A DNA stretch of 63,925 nucleotides, taken from Bacilli bacterium. GTDB taxonomy: Bacteria > Bacillota_I > Bacilli_A > ML615J-28 > CAG-313. The stretch spans positions 1-63,925 of the forward strand of contig JAFTPH010000029.1 of assembly GCA_017463365.1 (NCBI GenBank), in the 5' to 3' direction. Positions within the stretch are counted from its first letter, which is position 1. Each line of letters begins with the position of its first letter. A program made the position numbers and the translations under genes. Below, one piece after another: positions 44,525-53,203 of the stretch. The notes under the pieces were generated by a model. It was not told the origin of the DNA, made no database searches, and saw nothing but the letters and a program-made list of their open reading frames with translations.

Positions 44525-45029
44525 TTATTTTTTAGGGGTTATTGTTTTTTTCTTTGAAATATTTATTTCTATGGCTTTTGCTTTACCCATTTGTATTTTA
44601 TTATCTGATAAAGATGCTGAACTAATGCATTTATTAAAAATGAGTCTTGGTTTTTTAGTAGCCCCAATTGGTGCCTTTATACTATTTTCTGTTTTAAATT
44701 TTATAATAACTTTATTTACAAAACCAAAGTTAATCCTTTTTAGTGATCGATTTATGTATAAAGATGAAATATGTTATTATAGTGATGTAACTCTAGTTGG
44801 GTTTGATTTAGGGTTTGTCAGTAAAACAAGTAGTGAACCAACATGTTTGGTGTTATATCGAAAAGATAAACCAGGAATTGTTATAAAAAGTCCCTCAGTT
44901 AGAATGATTTATCATATGCGTAAGAAATGTTATAATCGTCCGTTTCATATTGAAAACTTAAAAACCGCTATTTTCATTTTTATTATGTTTATCGTTATAG
45001 GAATATTATACGGAATATTTGGATCATAA
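44508..45029 (+). CDS. Membrane protein of the cluster (member 5, paralogue of member 1)
   Basis: 173 residues. Two N-terminal helices, soluble segment FTKPKLILFSDRFMYKDE...VTLVGFDLGFVSKTS...EPTCLVLYRKDKPG, and a C-terminal helix, matching member 1 (41679) segment by segment. Begins 17 bases inside the preceding gene. Independent copies of one fold in a gene cluster suggest interacting subunits or recent duplication. Confidence 0.6.
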   Translation: MEIKNNYFLGVIVFFFEIFISMAFALPICILLSDKDAELMHLLKMSLGFLVAPIGAFILFSVLNFIITLFTKPKLILFSDRFMYKDEICYYSDVTLVGFDLGFVSKTSSEPTCLVLYRKDKPGIVIKSPSVRMIYHMRKKCYNRPFHIENLKTAIFIFIMFIVIGILYGIFGS

Positions 45030-45044
45030 TAAAGAGGTGATTTA

Positions 45045-45494
45045 ATGAATATCGAAATCATCAAAGTTGAAAAAGATTCAGATATACGAAAAAAATTACT
45101 TGATTTTGTGGAAAACTTTTCATGGTTAGAAGTAAAAGAACATACTATAAAAATGGTTAAAGAATGGGAATTCCAAGAATGGGAAAGTCCATTTGTGGCA
45201 ATCGTCGATAATAAAATTGTTGGTATGGCAACAATTATGAAAACCGATTATTATCCATTACCAGAAATATATCCCTGGATTTCCACAATCTTTGTAAGTG
45301 AAGAGTATCGCGGTAATAGAATAAGTGGTAAACTAATTGACTATATAAATATATATGCGTTAGAACTAGGATTCAATAAAACATATATACCTAGTGAACA
45401 TATAGGGTTATATGAAAAATATGGTTATAGTTATCTAAAAGATATTGTTAATTATGGTAATTCTATTGACCATTTATATGTTAAGAATTTATAA
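45045..45494 (+). CDS. GNAT-family N-acetyltransferase
   Basis: 149 residues. The acetyl-CoA segment STIFVSEEYRGNRISGKLIDY (RGNRISG as the Q/RxxGxG/A loop) and the preceding strand VDNKIVGMATIM are typical. A long-range YIPSEHIGLYEKYGYS closes the fold. Acetylates a small molecule or peptide; the substrate is unknown. GAGGTGA ribosome-binding site; downstream of the membrane cluster, possibly its last gene. Confidence 0.82.
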   Translation: MNIEIIKVEKDSDIRKKLLDFVENFSWLEVKEHTIKMVKEWEFQEWESPFVAIVDNKIVGMATIMKTDYYPLPEIYPWISTIFVSEEYRGNRISGKLIDYINIYALELGFNKTYIPSEHIGLYEKYGYSYLKDIVNYGNSIDHLYVKNL

Positions 45495-45544
45495 AAAAGA
45501 TTACAATTGTGATAGACTTTAATATATATTATACGAGGTATTTT

Positions 45545-46372
45545 ATGAACCAAAATGTTTTAAAGAATATTCAAAAATATGTTAATACACCTAATACTGT
45601 TACTGGTACAGTATATACAGCTGAGGTAGATATTGAAGGTTTAGTTGTGGAAAAAAACAGACTTGTTAGAATATTTATACCTAGTGACTATGATGAAAAC
45701 TCAAATAAAACTTATCCTGTTATATATATGATGGATGGTAAAAACTTATTTGATAAATACACTTCATTCGCAGGAGAATGGGGTGTAGATGAAATAATGG
45801 AAGAAAGAACAAAGAATCATAAACAAACATATATTGTGGTAGGAATTGATTCATCAATTGATGGTGATGTAAGATGTCAAGAAATGGCACCATTTGGTGA
45901 GAATTTAACTTCTATCGATGATTTACCAAATTCATTTCCTGCGTATGGTGCTATTCTAGGAAGTTTTATAGTATCGAAATTAATACCAACTATTGATAAA
46001 CTTTATAGAACAAATAATGTTAATACGATTTGTGGATCTTCAATGGGTGGACTTTTTGCTTATTATTTAGGCATGAAATATCCAAATGTATTTAAAAATA
46101 GTATTTGTTTTTCTCCAGCTTTCTGTTTATATCAAGAAGATCATGTCAAAGAAGAATTAAAAAAATTAAAACTTAATACTAATAAATTCTATTTATTAGT
46201 AGGTAACTTAGAATATGAACATCAATTTGTATCACTTACTAAATATACATATGAATTAATGTTAGATAAAGGATTTGGTAAAAATCTAAAATATGTTCAT
46301 GATTTAGAGGGTATTCATCATGAATCATTTTGGAATAAGTATTTTAATGATGCTTTGGAGTTTATTGATTAA
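45545..46372 (+). CDS. Esterase D-type alpha/beta hydrolase
   Basis: 275 residues from ATG 45545, preferred over the GTG at 45509 since GAGG lies 7 nt upstream. RLVRIFIPSDYDENSNKTYPVIYMMDGKN is the putative-esterase start, GSSMGGLF carries the nucleophile Ser and GIHHESFWNKY supplies the catalytic His. No signal peptide. Probably hydrolyses small acyl or siderophore-like esters in the cytoplasm. Single gene with a strong terminator. Confidence 0.85.
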   Translation: MNQNVLKNIQKYVNTPNTVTGTVYTAEVDIEGLVVEKNRLVRIFIPSDYDENSNKTYPVIYMMDGKNLFDKYTSFAGEWGVDEIMEERTKNHKQTYIVVGIDSSIDGDVRCQEMAPFGENLTSIDDLPNSFPAYGAILGSFIVSKLIPTIDKLYRTNNVNTICGSSMGGLFAYYLGMKYPNVFKNSICFSPAFCLYQEDHVKEELKKLKLNTNKFYLLVGNLEYEHQFVSLTKYTYELMLDKGFGKNLKYVHDLEGIHHESFWNKYFNDALEFID

Positions 46373-46388
46373 AAAAATATAAAAATAG

Positions 46389-46420
46389 ATAACGTGTACC
46401 TTTTTTGGTACACGTTATTT
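46389..46420 (+). terminator. Esterase-gene terminator
   Basis: ATAACGTGTACC / GGTACACGTTAT stem with a 6-T loop, then TTT. Confidence 0.88.
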
Positions 46421-46422
46421 GT

Positions 46423-46428
46423 TATAAT
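46423..46428 (+). promoter_or_regulatory. -10 box before the small-ORF region
   Basis: TATAAT at 46423-46428. No convincing -35; it lies just after the terminator and probably drives the small genes that follow. Confidence 0.45.
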
Positions 46429-46450
46429 ATAAGTGTAAAAAAACTTTATA

Positions 46451-46550
46451 AGATAGGATTGTGAATTATGCTTATAATATGTATTATAATTTATGTTTTA
46501 GTAAAGTTAGTAAAAGAAGCTTAATAATAGAGATAGGATTGTGAATTATG
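46451..46550 (+). repeat. 20-bp exact direct repeat containing start codons
   Basis: agataggattgtgaattatg at 46451-46470 and again at 46531-46550. Each copy ends in an ATG that opens a short frame, so it may be a duplicated translation-initiation module. Confidence 0.75.
46468..46524 (+). CDS. Possible 18-residue hydrophobic peptide
   Basis: MLIICIIIYVLVKLVKEA, starting at the ATG of the first repeat copy; AGGA is about 10 nt upstream. One hydrophobic span followed by Lys/Glu, like small membrane peptides or type I toxins. Not recognised. The second copy opens only 9 codons (46548-46577). Confidence 0.35.
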   Translation: MLIICIIIYVLVKLVKEA

Positions 46551-46580
46551 TTTAAAAATAAAAAGGGTGGAAAATAGAAA

Positions 46581-46700
46581 ATGACAAATAAGAAAGTTAA
46601 ATATTCAGAACCTGCGGGATATTTTCCAAAGGAAATAAGAAAGAAATATCGACTTGGTGAATATGCAGAAACATCAAAAAAAGATGTAGATTGTGGATGA
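46581..46700 (+). CDS. Small protein (39 residues), possibly truncated by a TGA
   Basis: Starts MTNKKVKYSEPAGYFPKEIR and ends at TGA 46698-46700. The same frame then stays open for 20 codons (LKPCITIKQPTKEDKNEKGE) to TAA 46761-46763. The EPAGYFPKEIRKKY stretch looks like a conserved soluble small protein. The original gene was probably 60 residues with a Trp or Cys codon here (nonsense mutation). Recoding is also possible. A GGTGG lies upstream. Confidence 0.5.
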   Translation: MTNKKVKYSEPAGYFPKEIRKKYRLGEYAETSKKDVDCG

Positions 46701-46768
46701 TTAAAACCTTGCATCACTATTAAACAGCCAACAAAAGAAGATAAAAATGAAAAGGGAGAATAAGTTTT

Positions 46769-47002
46769 ATGAGAAACATTCATGATCCAAATGAGTATCA
46801 TAAATATAAAAGTGTAACAGGTAATAATAATTCGAAAGGCACTTACGTTTCAGGGTTAAGTGGGGGATGTAAGATTATAATTGGTATTGGGATAGTTATG
46901 TTAATATCTTTTCTTTTTGATGGTGCTAGTTGGGAAGCGATAGAAGGTTTGTTATCATTTGGATTAATTGCTTTTGTTTTTGTTAAATGGATAACTAGTT
47001 AA
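46769..47002 (+). CDS. Small membrane protein, unknown
   Basis: 77 residues. Polar N-terminus rich in Asn/Ser/Gly, then two hydrophobic segments (about 33-50 and 60-75). GGGAGA ribosome-binding site. It starts 5 nt after the end of the open frame following the TGA of the preceding small gene and is probably co-transcribed. No family recognised. Confidence 0.6.
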   Translation: MRNIHDPNEYHKYKSVTGNNNSKGTYVSGLSGGCKIIIGIGIVMLISFLFDGASWEAIEGLLSFGLIAFVFVKWITS

Positions 47003-47074
47003 TATAGTTGTTTTGCAGAAAATAACCAAATATGATAAAATACATTTGTAATTTATATATGTGGGAGTTGGATT

Positions 47075-47656
47075 ATGAAATATTATAAATTAAAAATAGC
47101 ATTAAAAGATTACGAAGACAGACTAAATAGAACTATCTTATTTAAATATGATAAGGATTTAGATGAGCTTGCATTTTCGATTTTATCTATCTTTAATACA
47201 TTAGCTTATCATATGTATAAATTTGAAGATGATATTAATACATATGAATGCAATATTAGTTTAGAACAAGCAAGAGAAATGGGGTACCCTAATGATAGTA
47301 TTGATACATGGATGGTTACTCTAGATAATCTTAGCATGAGAAATAATAAATTTATGATGATCTATGATTTTGGAGAAGAATATGAATTTGTTATTGAAAT
47401 TTTAGAAGAAGTAGAAATGAAAAAAATATATCAAATACCAAGAGTAATAGATGGGGTTGGATATGGTATTGTAGAAGATGCTAAGTTTGTTTTAGAGGAT
47501 TATTTAGATGGTAAACCTTTAGAATATCCTTTATTATTTATAAAAAGAGGCAGATTTACAATGATAGATTTTAATTCTTTCGATATAGAAGAATGTAATA
47601 AGAAAATAGTAAGAGAAATCGCTAAAATAAGAAATTCTTATTATGTGTATATATAA
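47075..47656 (+). CDS. Plasmid pRiA4b ORF-3-like (IS1096 TnpR-like) family protein
   Basis: 193 residues. KYYKLKIALKDYEDRLNR, LSILSIFNTLAYHMYKFE, MIYDFGEEYEFVIEILEE and PRVIDGVGYGIVEDAK match the pRiA4b ORF-3 layout (W-R/LH-I/YDFGD-W/GxGxxED). The family is common on plasmids and in accessory regions, with unknown function. RBS GGGAG; no signal peptide. A DNA-related or mobile-element origin is inferred from the family name and the accessory context. Confidence 0.75.
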   Translation: MKYYKLKIALKDYEDRLNRTILFKYDKDLDELAFSILSIFNTLAYHMYKFEDDINTYECNISLEQAREMGYPNDSIDTWMVTLDNLSMRNNKFMMIYDFGEEYEFVIEILEEVEMKKIYQIPRVIDGVGYGIVEDAKFVLEDYLDGKPLEYPLLFIKRGRFTMIDFNSFDIEECNKKIVREIAKIRNSYYVYI

Positions 47657-47701
47657 AATAAAAAAACTGTCTTTATTAATGCTAGAAAAAAGGTGTATAA
47701 A

Positions 47702-48550
47702 ATGAACGGAAAGTTAAAATTAAATGATTTGTTAGGATTAAATGAAGAAGAATTAAAAAATACTAAAATAAGATTAAATACATATAATGGTGAAACTAAT
47801 CCTATAGAAGAATATAAGAAAAACCCACAAACGTTATTACTATGGAATTATTGGAATAATAAAAAATATAAGGAAGGTCAAATTTCAATAGGTCTTGTAA
47901 AAATGAGTAACAATTGTTGGCTATTATTTACAGTAGGTATAATAACAAAAGTATTAGATAAACTAATATATTCTGAAGAAAACAAGACTGGTGGCGTTCA
48001 AGTAGAATATAAAACGTTAGAACAATATAGTGATTTATATGGAAGAGTAATAATTTATTATGAAAACAACTCTCAGCAAATGTTTCGTAATGCGGAAGGG
48101 TTTATTGATAAATTAGAAGTAAAAGAAATTTTGCCATCAGTATATACAGGTTTTGATTTTCCAGGATATGATAATGTGTGTTTATCATATAGCCAATTAG
48201 AGACAGTTATTCTAGGGAACTATCCTAGCTACTGTAATGCATTAGCAAATCAAAAAGCAGTATATGTTATAACTGATAAAAATTCTGGTAAATTATATAT
48301 TGGTTCAGCCACCTCTGACCAAGGAATGTTACTATCTCGTTGGACCAGTTATATTCAAAATGGCCATGGGGGAAATGTAAAATTAAAAGAATTAGTTTCA
48401 AAACTTGGTATAGAATATGTAAAACAAAATTTTCAATATACTATAATAGAAAATTTTAATTCAAAAGTGGATGACAAATATGTTTTACAAAGAGAAAGTT
48501 ATTGGAAAACAGTTTTTCAAACAAGAAAATATGGATACAATGATAATTAA
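47702..48550 (+). CDS. GIY-YIG nuclease-domain protein
   Basis: 282 residues from ATG 47702 (AAAGGTG 6 nt upstream; the GTG at 47693 is that site itself). An N-terminal domain of about 180 residues is not recognised. The C-terminal GIY-YIG nuclease has AVYVITDKNSGKLYIGSA, SRWTSYIQNGHGGN and the catalytic Glu in QRESYWKTVFQTRKYGYN. It would nick or cleave DNA. It lies 93 bp upstream of the SNF2 helicase, from which it is separated by a promoter, so the pair may act together (inference). Confidence 0.8.
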   Translation: MNGKLKLNDLLGLNEEELKNTKIRLNTYNGETNPIEEYKKNPQTLLLWNYWNNKKYKEGQISIGLVKMSNNCWLLFTVGIITKVLDKLIYSEENKTGGVQVEYKTLEQYSDLYGRVIIYYENNSQQMFRNAEGFIDKLEVKEILPSVYTGFDFPGYDNVCLSYSQLETVILGNYPSYCNALANQKAVYVITDKNSGKLYIGSATSDQGMLLSRWTSYIQNGHGGNVKLKELVSKLGIEYVKQNFQYTIIENFNSKVDDKYVLQRESYWKTVFQTRKYGYNDN

Positions 48551-48590
48551 TATTAAGTTTAAAGTATATTTTTTGATAAAAAATTCCCTT

Positions 48591-48613
48591 TGTATACAAA
48601 AATATGATATACT
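48591..48613 (+). promoter_or_regulatory. TGTATACA box plus extended -10 of the SNF2 gene (copy A)
   Basis: Palindrome TGTATACA (48591-48598) followed by AAAAATA and TGATATACT (48605-48613; TG-N-TATACT). The same arrangement occurs before the gene at 53589. There is no good -35 box, so the palindrome may bind an activator or repressor. Confidence 0.6.
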
Positions 48614-48643
48614 TACTATATATGATATATGAGGTAAGAAAAT

Positions 48644-51600
48644 ATGATAGAAGTAAATGATTATGTATTCCATAAAAATAATTTTGGATTAGGTATTGTT
48701 CGAGAAATTTCTAATGGATTTTATAATGTGGAATTTATTAACCATGGTTTAAAGAAAATCTATAAATCTATTACCGGTAATGAGGAATTTTTGATAAAAT
48801 TGGATAAATCAATGGTTTCTTATATTTTAAACGAGAATAACTATTCTAATGATAAATATTTGTTAAAAAAAGGTAGAGATTACTTTAACAGAAAAAAAGT
48901 TTTAAAGGTAAACTATGGGGAAAATTCTGTAATTTCAACTGTAAGAGGTAGTTGGGATTATGAGGTTGTAATAGAATTCGAAAATAATAGAATTAAGAAT
49001 TTTGATTGTAGTTGTCCAGTTAAAGGTCCATGTAAACATCTTCTCGCAACTCTTCTTGAAGCCAATTACCAATTAAAAAAATTAATCAGAAATGAAACAT
49101 TTGTTCAACTTGGGGTTGATATGAAAGAGTTAGAAGAAATTAACTTTTCTTATGATTATACATCATTTTTAGATTATTATAAGGCATATCTTGATTTTAA
49201 AGAAAATTATAAAGATGATCTACATAAATATTTATATGGTTTAGAATTATATGCGAAAGACAATGAAGAAATTTTAGAATTTGCTTTATCAATTCCGCTT
49301 CTTTATCAAAGAACTAAACGAGATACCCATTTCTATTGTGAAAAAGTAACTAATTCTTCAGCATTAAAAAATGTTTATCGTCGCCTTTGTGATCGAATTA
49401 AAAACGAACTTAATAGCTATCGTTATTGGTATGCTAAAAATACAGATTTAACATATAAACAATTTATTGTTAAAGAAGATTTTGAAAATTTATTAATAGA
49501 GATGAATACTGAATATTTTGATAAATTAATCACATTTATCGTAAAAAGTGATATTTTAGAAAAATATGATTTATTCGATATGATTCCTGGGCTTTTTTAT
49601 AAATTTCCAATAACTGATGAAATACTTGAATTATTAAAGGATAATTTAACTATAGAACAATTTAATAAAATTATTGATAATATTGATTTAAGAAATCTTT
49701 CTATAAACTCATTAGAAAAAATATTTAGCAAAGAACAACTTTTAGAAGTTATAATGAAAAATTATAACAAAAACAATATTGAATACTTATGTGCTAATTA
49801 TAGTGATTTTATTAAAATAAATAAAAAGAAAACGATTCAAGCTTTGGTTAGTAATTATATGTTTTATCCTAAATTATTGTTGAAAAAAGTAATGAAAACA
49901 ATAGAAGCTGATTCATCAAAGTATTTACAATTATATCTTAATAATAAAACTGAATTATTCATAGATGAAGAAAGTATAGATGTTAAATTATTGATGGAAC
50001 ATTTTGATTTTAAATACGACTTTATAGAAACAAAGGAGGACTTAATTGTAGAGAAAAAATTATATATTGGTAATAATAATGTTATTTGGTTGCATGAAGA
50101 AGTATTTAATGGTAAATATGAAACTGGATTATTTCCTCCATTTAACATAAATAAGATTAATGACATGTTAGATGAAGGTATTATACTTACATATGGTACA
50201 GAATATACAAATTTATTAGAACAAAAAAAACAACAAACTAAAATAAAAAGACAAAAATTATTTGATAATATGTTTAAAAAAGATATTAGTAAATTTACTA
50301 ATATGTTAGTTTCAGAACCAATTGTTTTATCACAAGATCGGTTAATGGATGTAGAGTTTAATTTTGATAAAAAAAGTAAAAATTACTATACTTTATCTTT
50401 TAGAGTTGGAAAAGAGAAAAAGTATATTGTTAAAAATATAAATAATTTTGTTGATAATGTTTTACATGGTAAATTCGCAGAATACGGTAAAGGTCTAGCT
50501 TTTTCTCATATAATTGATAATTTTAATCCTATTTATCATAAACCTTTATTACTTGCTTTATCATATGCCTCTTATAATTGTAATGGCAAAGAAATGAATC
50601 TAAGTGATAATGAATTTTTAAGATTATTGTTAGAATTAAAAGGATTAAAAATTAAGTTTAACGATATAGAATATTTAGTTAGATTAGATAAACAAGAGTA
50701 TAAAATAGAAATAGATAGTGAATATAAGATTCATGATAATTATAAAGGAGCATTACTGCTTTACTTATATGATAAGTGTTTTTATTTGAACTATCAAGAA
50801 AGAGTAATTGATGTTTTAGCTGAAAGTTGGAATGATGTAGGACTAATTAATTTTATGAATCCTTATAATGACACAAGTATCAAAAATAACTTGCAAGTTT
50901 TTAAAGATGAAGTATATGAACGTTTTAGTCATATTATTAAGATTGATGAAAAAGTAAAAGATAAATTCAAAATAAAAGATATTAAAATAAAAGCTCATTT
51001 TGATTATAATAACAAAAAGATTACAGTTAAAAATGAATTATATGATGATGAAAATAATTTAGTATTTGAAAATAATATTAAAGAGAAAGATTATTTGAAA
51101 TATAATAAATATCTTAATTATCTATCTAATTTAGGATTTATAGATAATGAATTAGTTGATTCTAATAAGATTTTAAATTTCTTATCAATGGATTTTACAG
51201 AACTAAAAAAATTATGTAGTGTTTACTTATCTGATTCAATTATGAATAAAAAAATTGAGGCATTTGATAAACATACGATTATTATTAACAATAATAGTAC
51301 AATCATGGAGGCTTTTGTTGAGGAAAGTAAATATAGTGATGAAGAACTATATGAAATATTAAAAGCATTAAAATTAAAAAAGAAATTTGTGTTGTTAAAA
51401 GGAGATCGAATTGTAAGACTTGATAACGAAGAAGCAGAAGAGTTTTTCGAATCAGTCAATACTTTGAAATTAGATAAAAAGAATGTTCTAAAACCTAAAC
51501 AAATCCCTATTTATCAATCTATTAATGCATATGCAAGTTTAAATAACTGTAAACTCGATGAATATTTAACTAAGATGATTAATGAGATTGCTAACTTTAA

Positions 51601-52987
51601 AAACTATGAAGTTGATTTACCAGTGCTTAATGCTACTTTAAGAGAATATCAAATTGAGGGATTTAAATGGTTAAGTATTTTAACTAAATATCATTTAGGG
51701 GGTATTTTAGCAGATGATATGGGACTTGGTAAGACAATACAAATGATTGCTTTAATAAAAGCTAACAAAGTAAATAAACCATCTTTAATTATATGTCCTA
51801 AAACATTAATTTTCAACTGGAAAAATGAATTCCAAAAATTTGATACAGATGCGGATGTAGTAGAAATATATGGTTCTGCTAATGTTAGAGAGCGAATAAT
51901 TAATAATATTGATTATAAAACAAATACAATTTACTTAACTTCTTACGATTCATTAAGAAATGATTTAGAGTTATATAATGGAGAGTTTAATTTCTTAATT
52001 TTGGATGAGGCTCAAGTTATTAAAAATGTTCATGCTAGCAAGAGTATGGCAGTAAAGAATATTAAAGCGATTAATCGCTTTGCGTTAACGGGAACGCCTA
52101 TTGAAAATAATATTATTGATTTATGGAGTATTTTTGATTTCATTATGCCAGAATATTTTGAAGAGTTGTCAACGTTTAAATCACTTTATAATAACAATAG
52201 TGAATTTGTTGATAAAGTTTCAAAGCGAATTGCTCCGTTTATTTTAAGAAGAACAAAAAAGAGTGTTTTAAAAGATCTACCAAATAAATACGAACAAATA
52301 ATTACTGTTCCAATGAAAGATGAACAACAAAAAATTTATGATGCGTATAGGTTAGAAGCCAATAATATCCTATCAAATGGAGGTAAATCATTTGATGTTT
52401 TAGCTCATCTAACAAAACTTAGACAAATATGTATTGATCCATCATTATTTGTTGATAATTATCATCAAACTTCTGCTAAAATGGAAGAATTAGATAAAAT
52501 TGTAACGGAATATATAAAAGATGGTCATAGAATTTTAATATTCTCACAATTTGTGAAAGCTTTAGATATTGTTAAAAATATGTTGGATTCTAAAAAAATT
52601 AAACATTTCTATTTGACAGGTGATACAAAAGCGGTGGATCGCATTAAATATACTAATGAATTTAATGCGGATGAAGATATAAAAGTATTTTTAATTTCAC
52701 TAAAAGCCGGTGGAACGGGATTAAATCTAATTGGAGCAGATACGGTGATTCATTTAGATCCATGGTGGAATCAAGCGGTTGAAGAACAAGCAACAGATAG
52801 AACATATCGTATTGGTCAAACAAGAAATGTTGAAGTTATTAAATTAATATGTGAAGATAGTATTGAAAAACGAGTTATTGAACTTCAAAACCTCAAAAAA
52901 GATTTGATTGATAAACTCATTTCTAATGATGATTCAAATATAACAAAATTAACATTGGATGATTTGAAGTTTATTTTAAAAGATTAA
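48644..52987 (+). CDS. SWIM zinc-finger SNF2 helicase
   Basis: 1447 residues. N-terminal SWIM zinc finger C122-x-C124, C130-x-H132 (DCSCPVKGPCKH), a long helical middle (about 140-1000; only the SNF2_assoc-like part is hinted), then the SNF2 ATPase: Walker A DDMGLGKT (about 1024-1031), DEAQ (about 1120), TGTPIENN, DPWWNQAVEEQATDRTYRIGQ (motif VI). It is the usual size of Firmicutes SWIM-SNF2 proteins. An ATP-dependent dsDNA translocase; role in gene expression, repair or defence unclear. Regulated by the TGTATACA box upstream. Confidence 0.93.
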   Translation: MIEVNDYVFHKNNFGLGIVREISNGFYNVEFINHGLKKIYKSITGNEEFLIKLDKSMVSYILNENNYSNDKYLLKKGRDYFNRKKVLKVNYGENSVISTVRGSWDYEVVIEFENNRIKNFDCSCPVKGPCKHLLATLLEANYQLKKLIRNETFVQLGVDMKELEEINFSYDYTSFLDYYKAYLDFKENYKDDLHKYLYGLELYAKDNEEILEFALSIPLLYQRTKRDTHFYCEKVTNSSALKNVYRRLCDRIKNELNSYRYWYAKNTDLTYKQFIVKEDFENLLIEMNTEYFDKLITFIVKSDILEKYDLFDMIPGLFYKFPITDEILELLKDNLTIEQFNKIIDNIDLRNLSINSLEKIFSKEQLLEVIMKNYNKNNIEYLCANYSDFIKINKKKTIQALVSNYMFYPKLLLKKVMKTIEADSSKYLQLYLNNKTELFIDEESIDVKLLMEHFDFKYDFIETKEDLIVEKKLYIGNNNVIWLHEEVFNGKYETGLFPPFNINKINDMLDEGIILTYGTEYTNLLEQKKQQTKIKRQKLFDNMFKKDISKFTNMLVSEPIVLSQDRLMDVEFNFDKKSKNYYTLSFRVGKEKKYIVKNINNFVDNVLHGKFAEYGKGLAFSHIIDNFNPIYHKPLLLALSYASYNCNGKEMNLSDNEFLRLLLELKGLKIKFNDIEYLVRLDKQEYKIEIDSEYKIHDNYKGALLLYLYDKCFYLNYQERVIDVLAESWNDVGLINFMNPYNDTSIKNNLQVFKDEVYERFSHIIKIDEKVKDKFKIKDIKIKAHFDYNNKKITVKNELYDDENNLVFENNIKEKDYLKYNKYLNYLSNLGFIDNELVDSNKILNFLSMDFTELKKLCSVYLSDSIMNKKIEAFDKHTIIINNNSTIMEAFVEESKYSDEELYEILKALKLKKKFVLLKGDRIVRLDNEEAEEFFESVNTLKLDKKNVLKPKQIPIYQSINAYASLNNCKLDEYLTKMINEIANFKNYEVDLPVLNATLREYQIEGFKWLSILTKYHLGGILADDMGLGKTIQMIALIKANKVNKPSLIICPKTLIFNWKNEFQKFDTDADVVEIYGSANVRERIINNIDYKTNTIYLTSYDSLRNDLELYNGEFNFLILDEAQVIKNVHASKSMAVKNIKAINRFALTGTPIENNIIDLWSIFDFIMPEYFEELSTFKSLYNNNSEFVDKVSKRIAPFILRRTKKSVLKDLPNKYEQIITVPMKDEQQKIYDAYRLEANNILSNGGKSFDVLAHLTKLRQICIDPSLFVDNYHQTSAKMEELDKIVTEYIKDGHRILIFSQFVKALDIVKNMLDSKKIKHFYLTGDTKAVDRIKYTNEFNADEDIKVFLISLKAGGTGLNLIGADTVIHLDPWWNQAVEEQATDRTYRIGQTRNVEVIKLICEDSIEKRVIELQNLKKDLIDKLISNDDSNITKLTLDDLKFILKD

Positions 52988-52999
52988 GAAATTGATCTC

Positions 53000-53028
53000 T
53001 TGACAAAAATATGTGAATATGTAATAAT
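53000..53028 (+). promoter_or_regulatory. Promoter of the SAM-riboswitch transcript
   Basis: Consensus TTGACA (53000-53005), 17-bp spacer, AATAAT (53023-53028). Confidence 0.7.
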
Positions 53029-53037
53029 ATAATTACC

Positions 53038-53172
53038 ATAAAGAGAACAGCGAGGGACAAGCCCTATGACCTGTCAGCAACCTATCCATTTGGACAAGGT
53101 GCTAAAGCTTGAATGATGGGGGAATATTTAATAAGAACATTACTCCCATCATAACGATGGGAGCTTTTTCTT
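53038..53172 (+). ncRNA. S-box (SAM-I-type) riboswitch with intrinsic terminator
   Basis: Core elements in SAM-I order: GCGAGGGACAAGCCCTATGA (53050-53069), CAGCAACCT, then AAGGTGCTAA (53096-53105). The terminator CTCCCATC/GATGGGAG (53143-53150 / 53156-53163) plus CTTTTT lies directly before the gene. ATGATGGG (53113-53120), at the 3' side of the aptamer, is exactly complementary to CCCATCAT (53145-53152), giving an antiterminator. Binding of SAM should turn transcription off. Not verified by covariance search. Confidence 0.8.
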
Positions 53173-53203
53173 TATGAGTTTAGGCATAAAGGAGGAAATT
53201 AAA

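Noticed and set aside
46698-46700. Alternative genetic code (TGA = Trp) as in Mollicutes
   Set aside because: Trp is encoded by TGG throughout the conserved genes, none of which has an internal TGA, and dus and the YolD-like gene end with TGA.
46698-46763. Selenocysteine insertion at the in-frame TGA
   Set aside because: No convincing hairpin immediately downstream and no selenoprotein homology.
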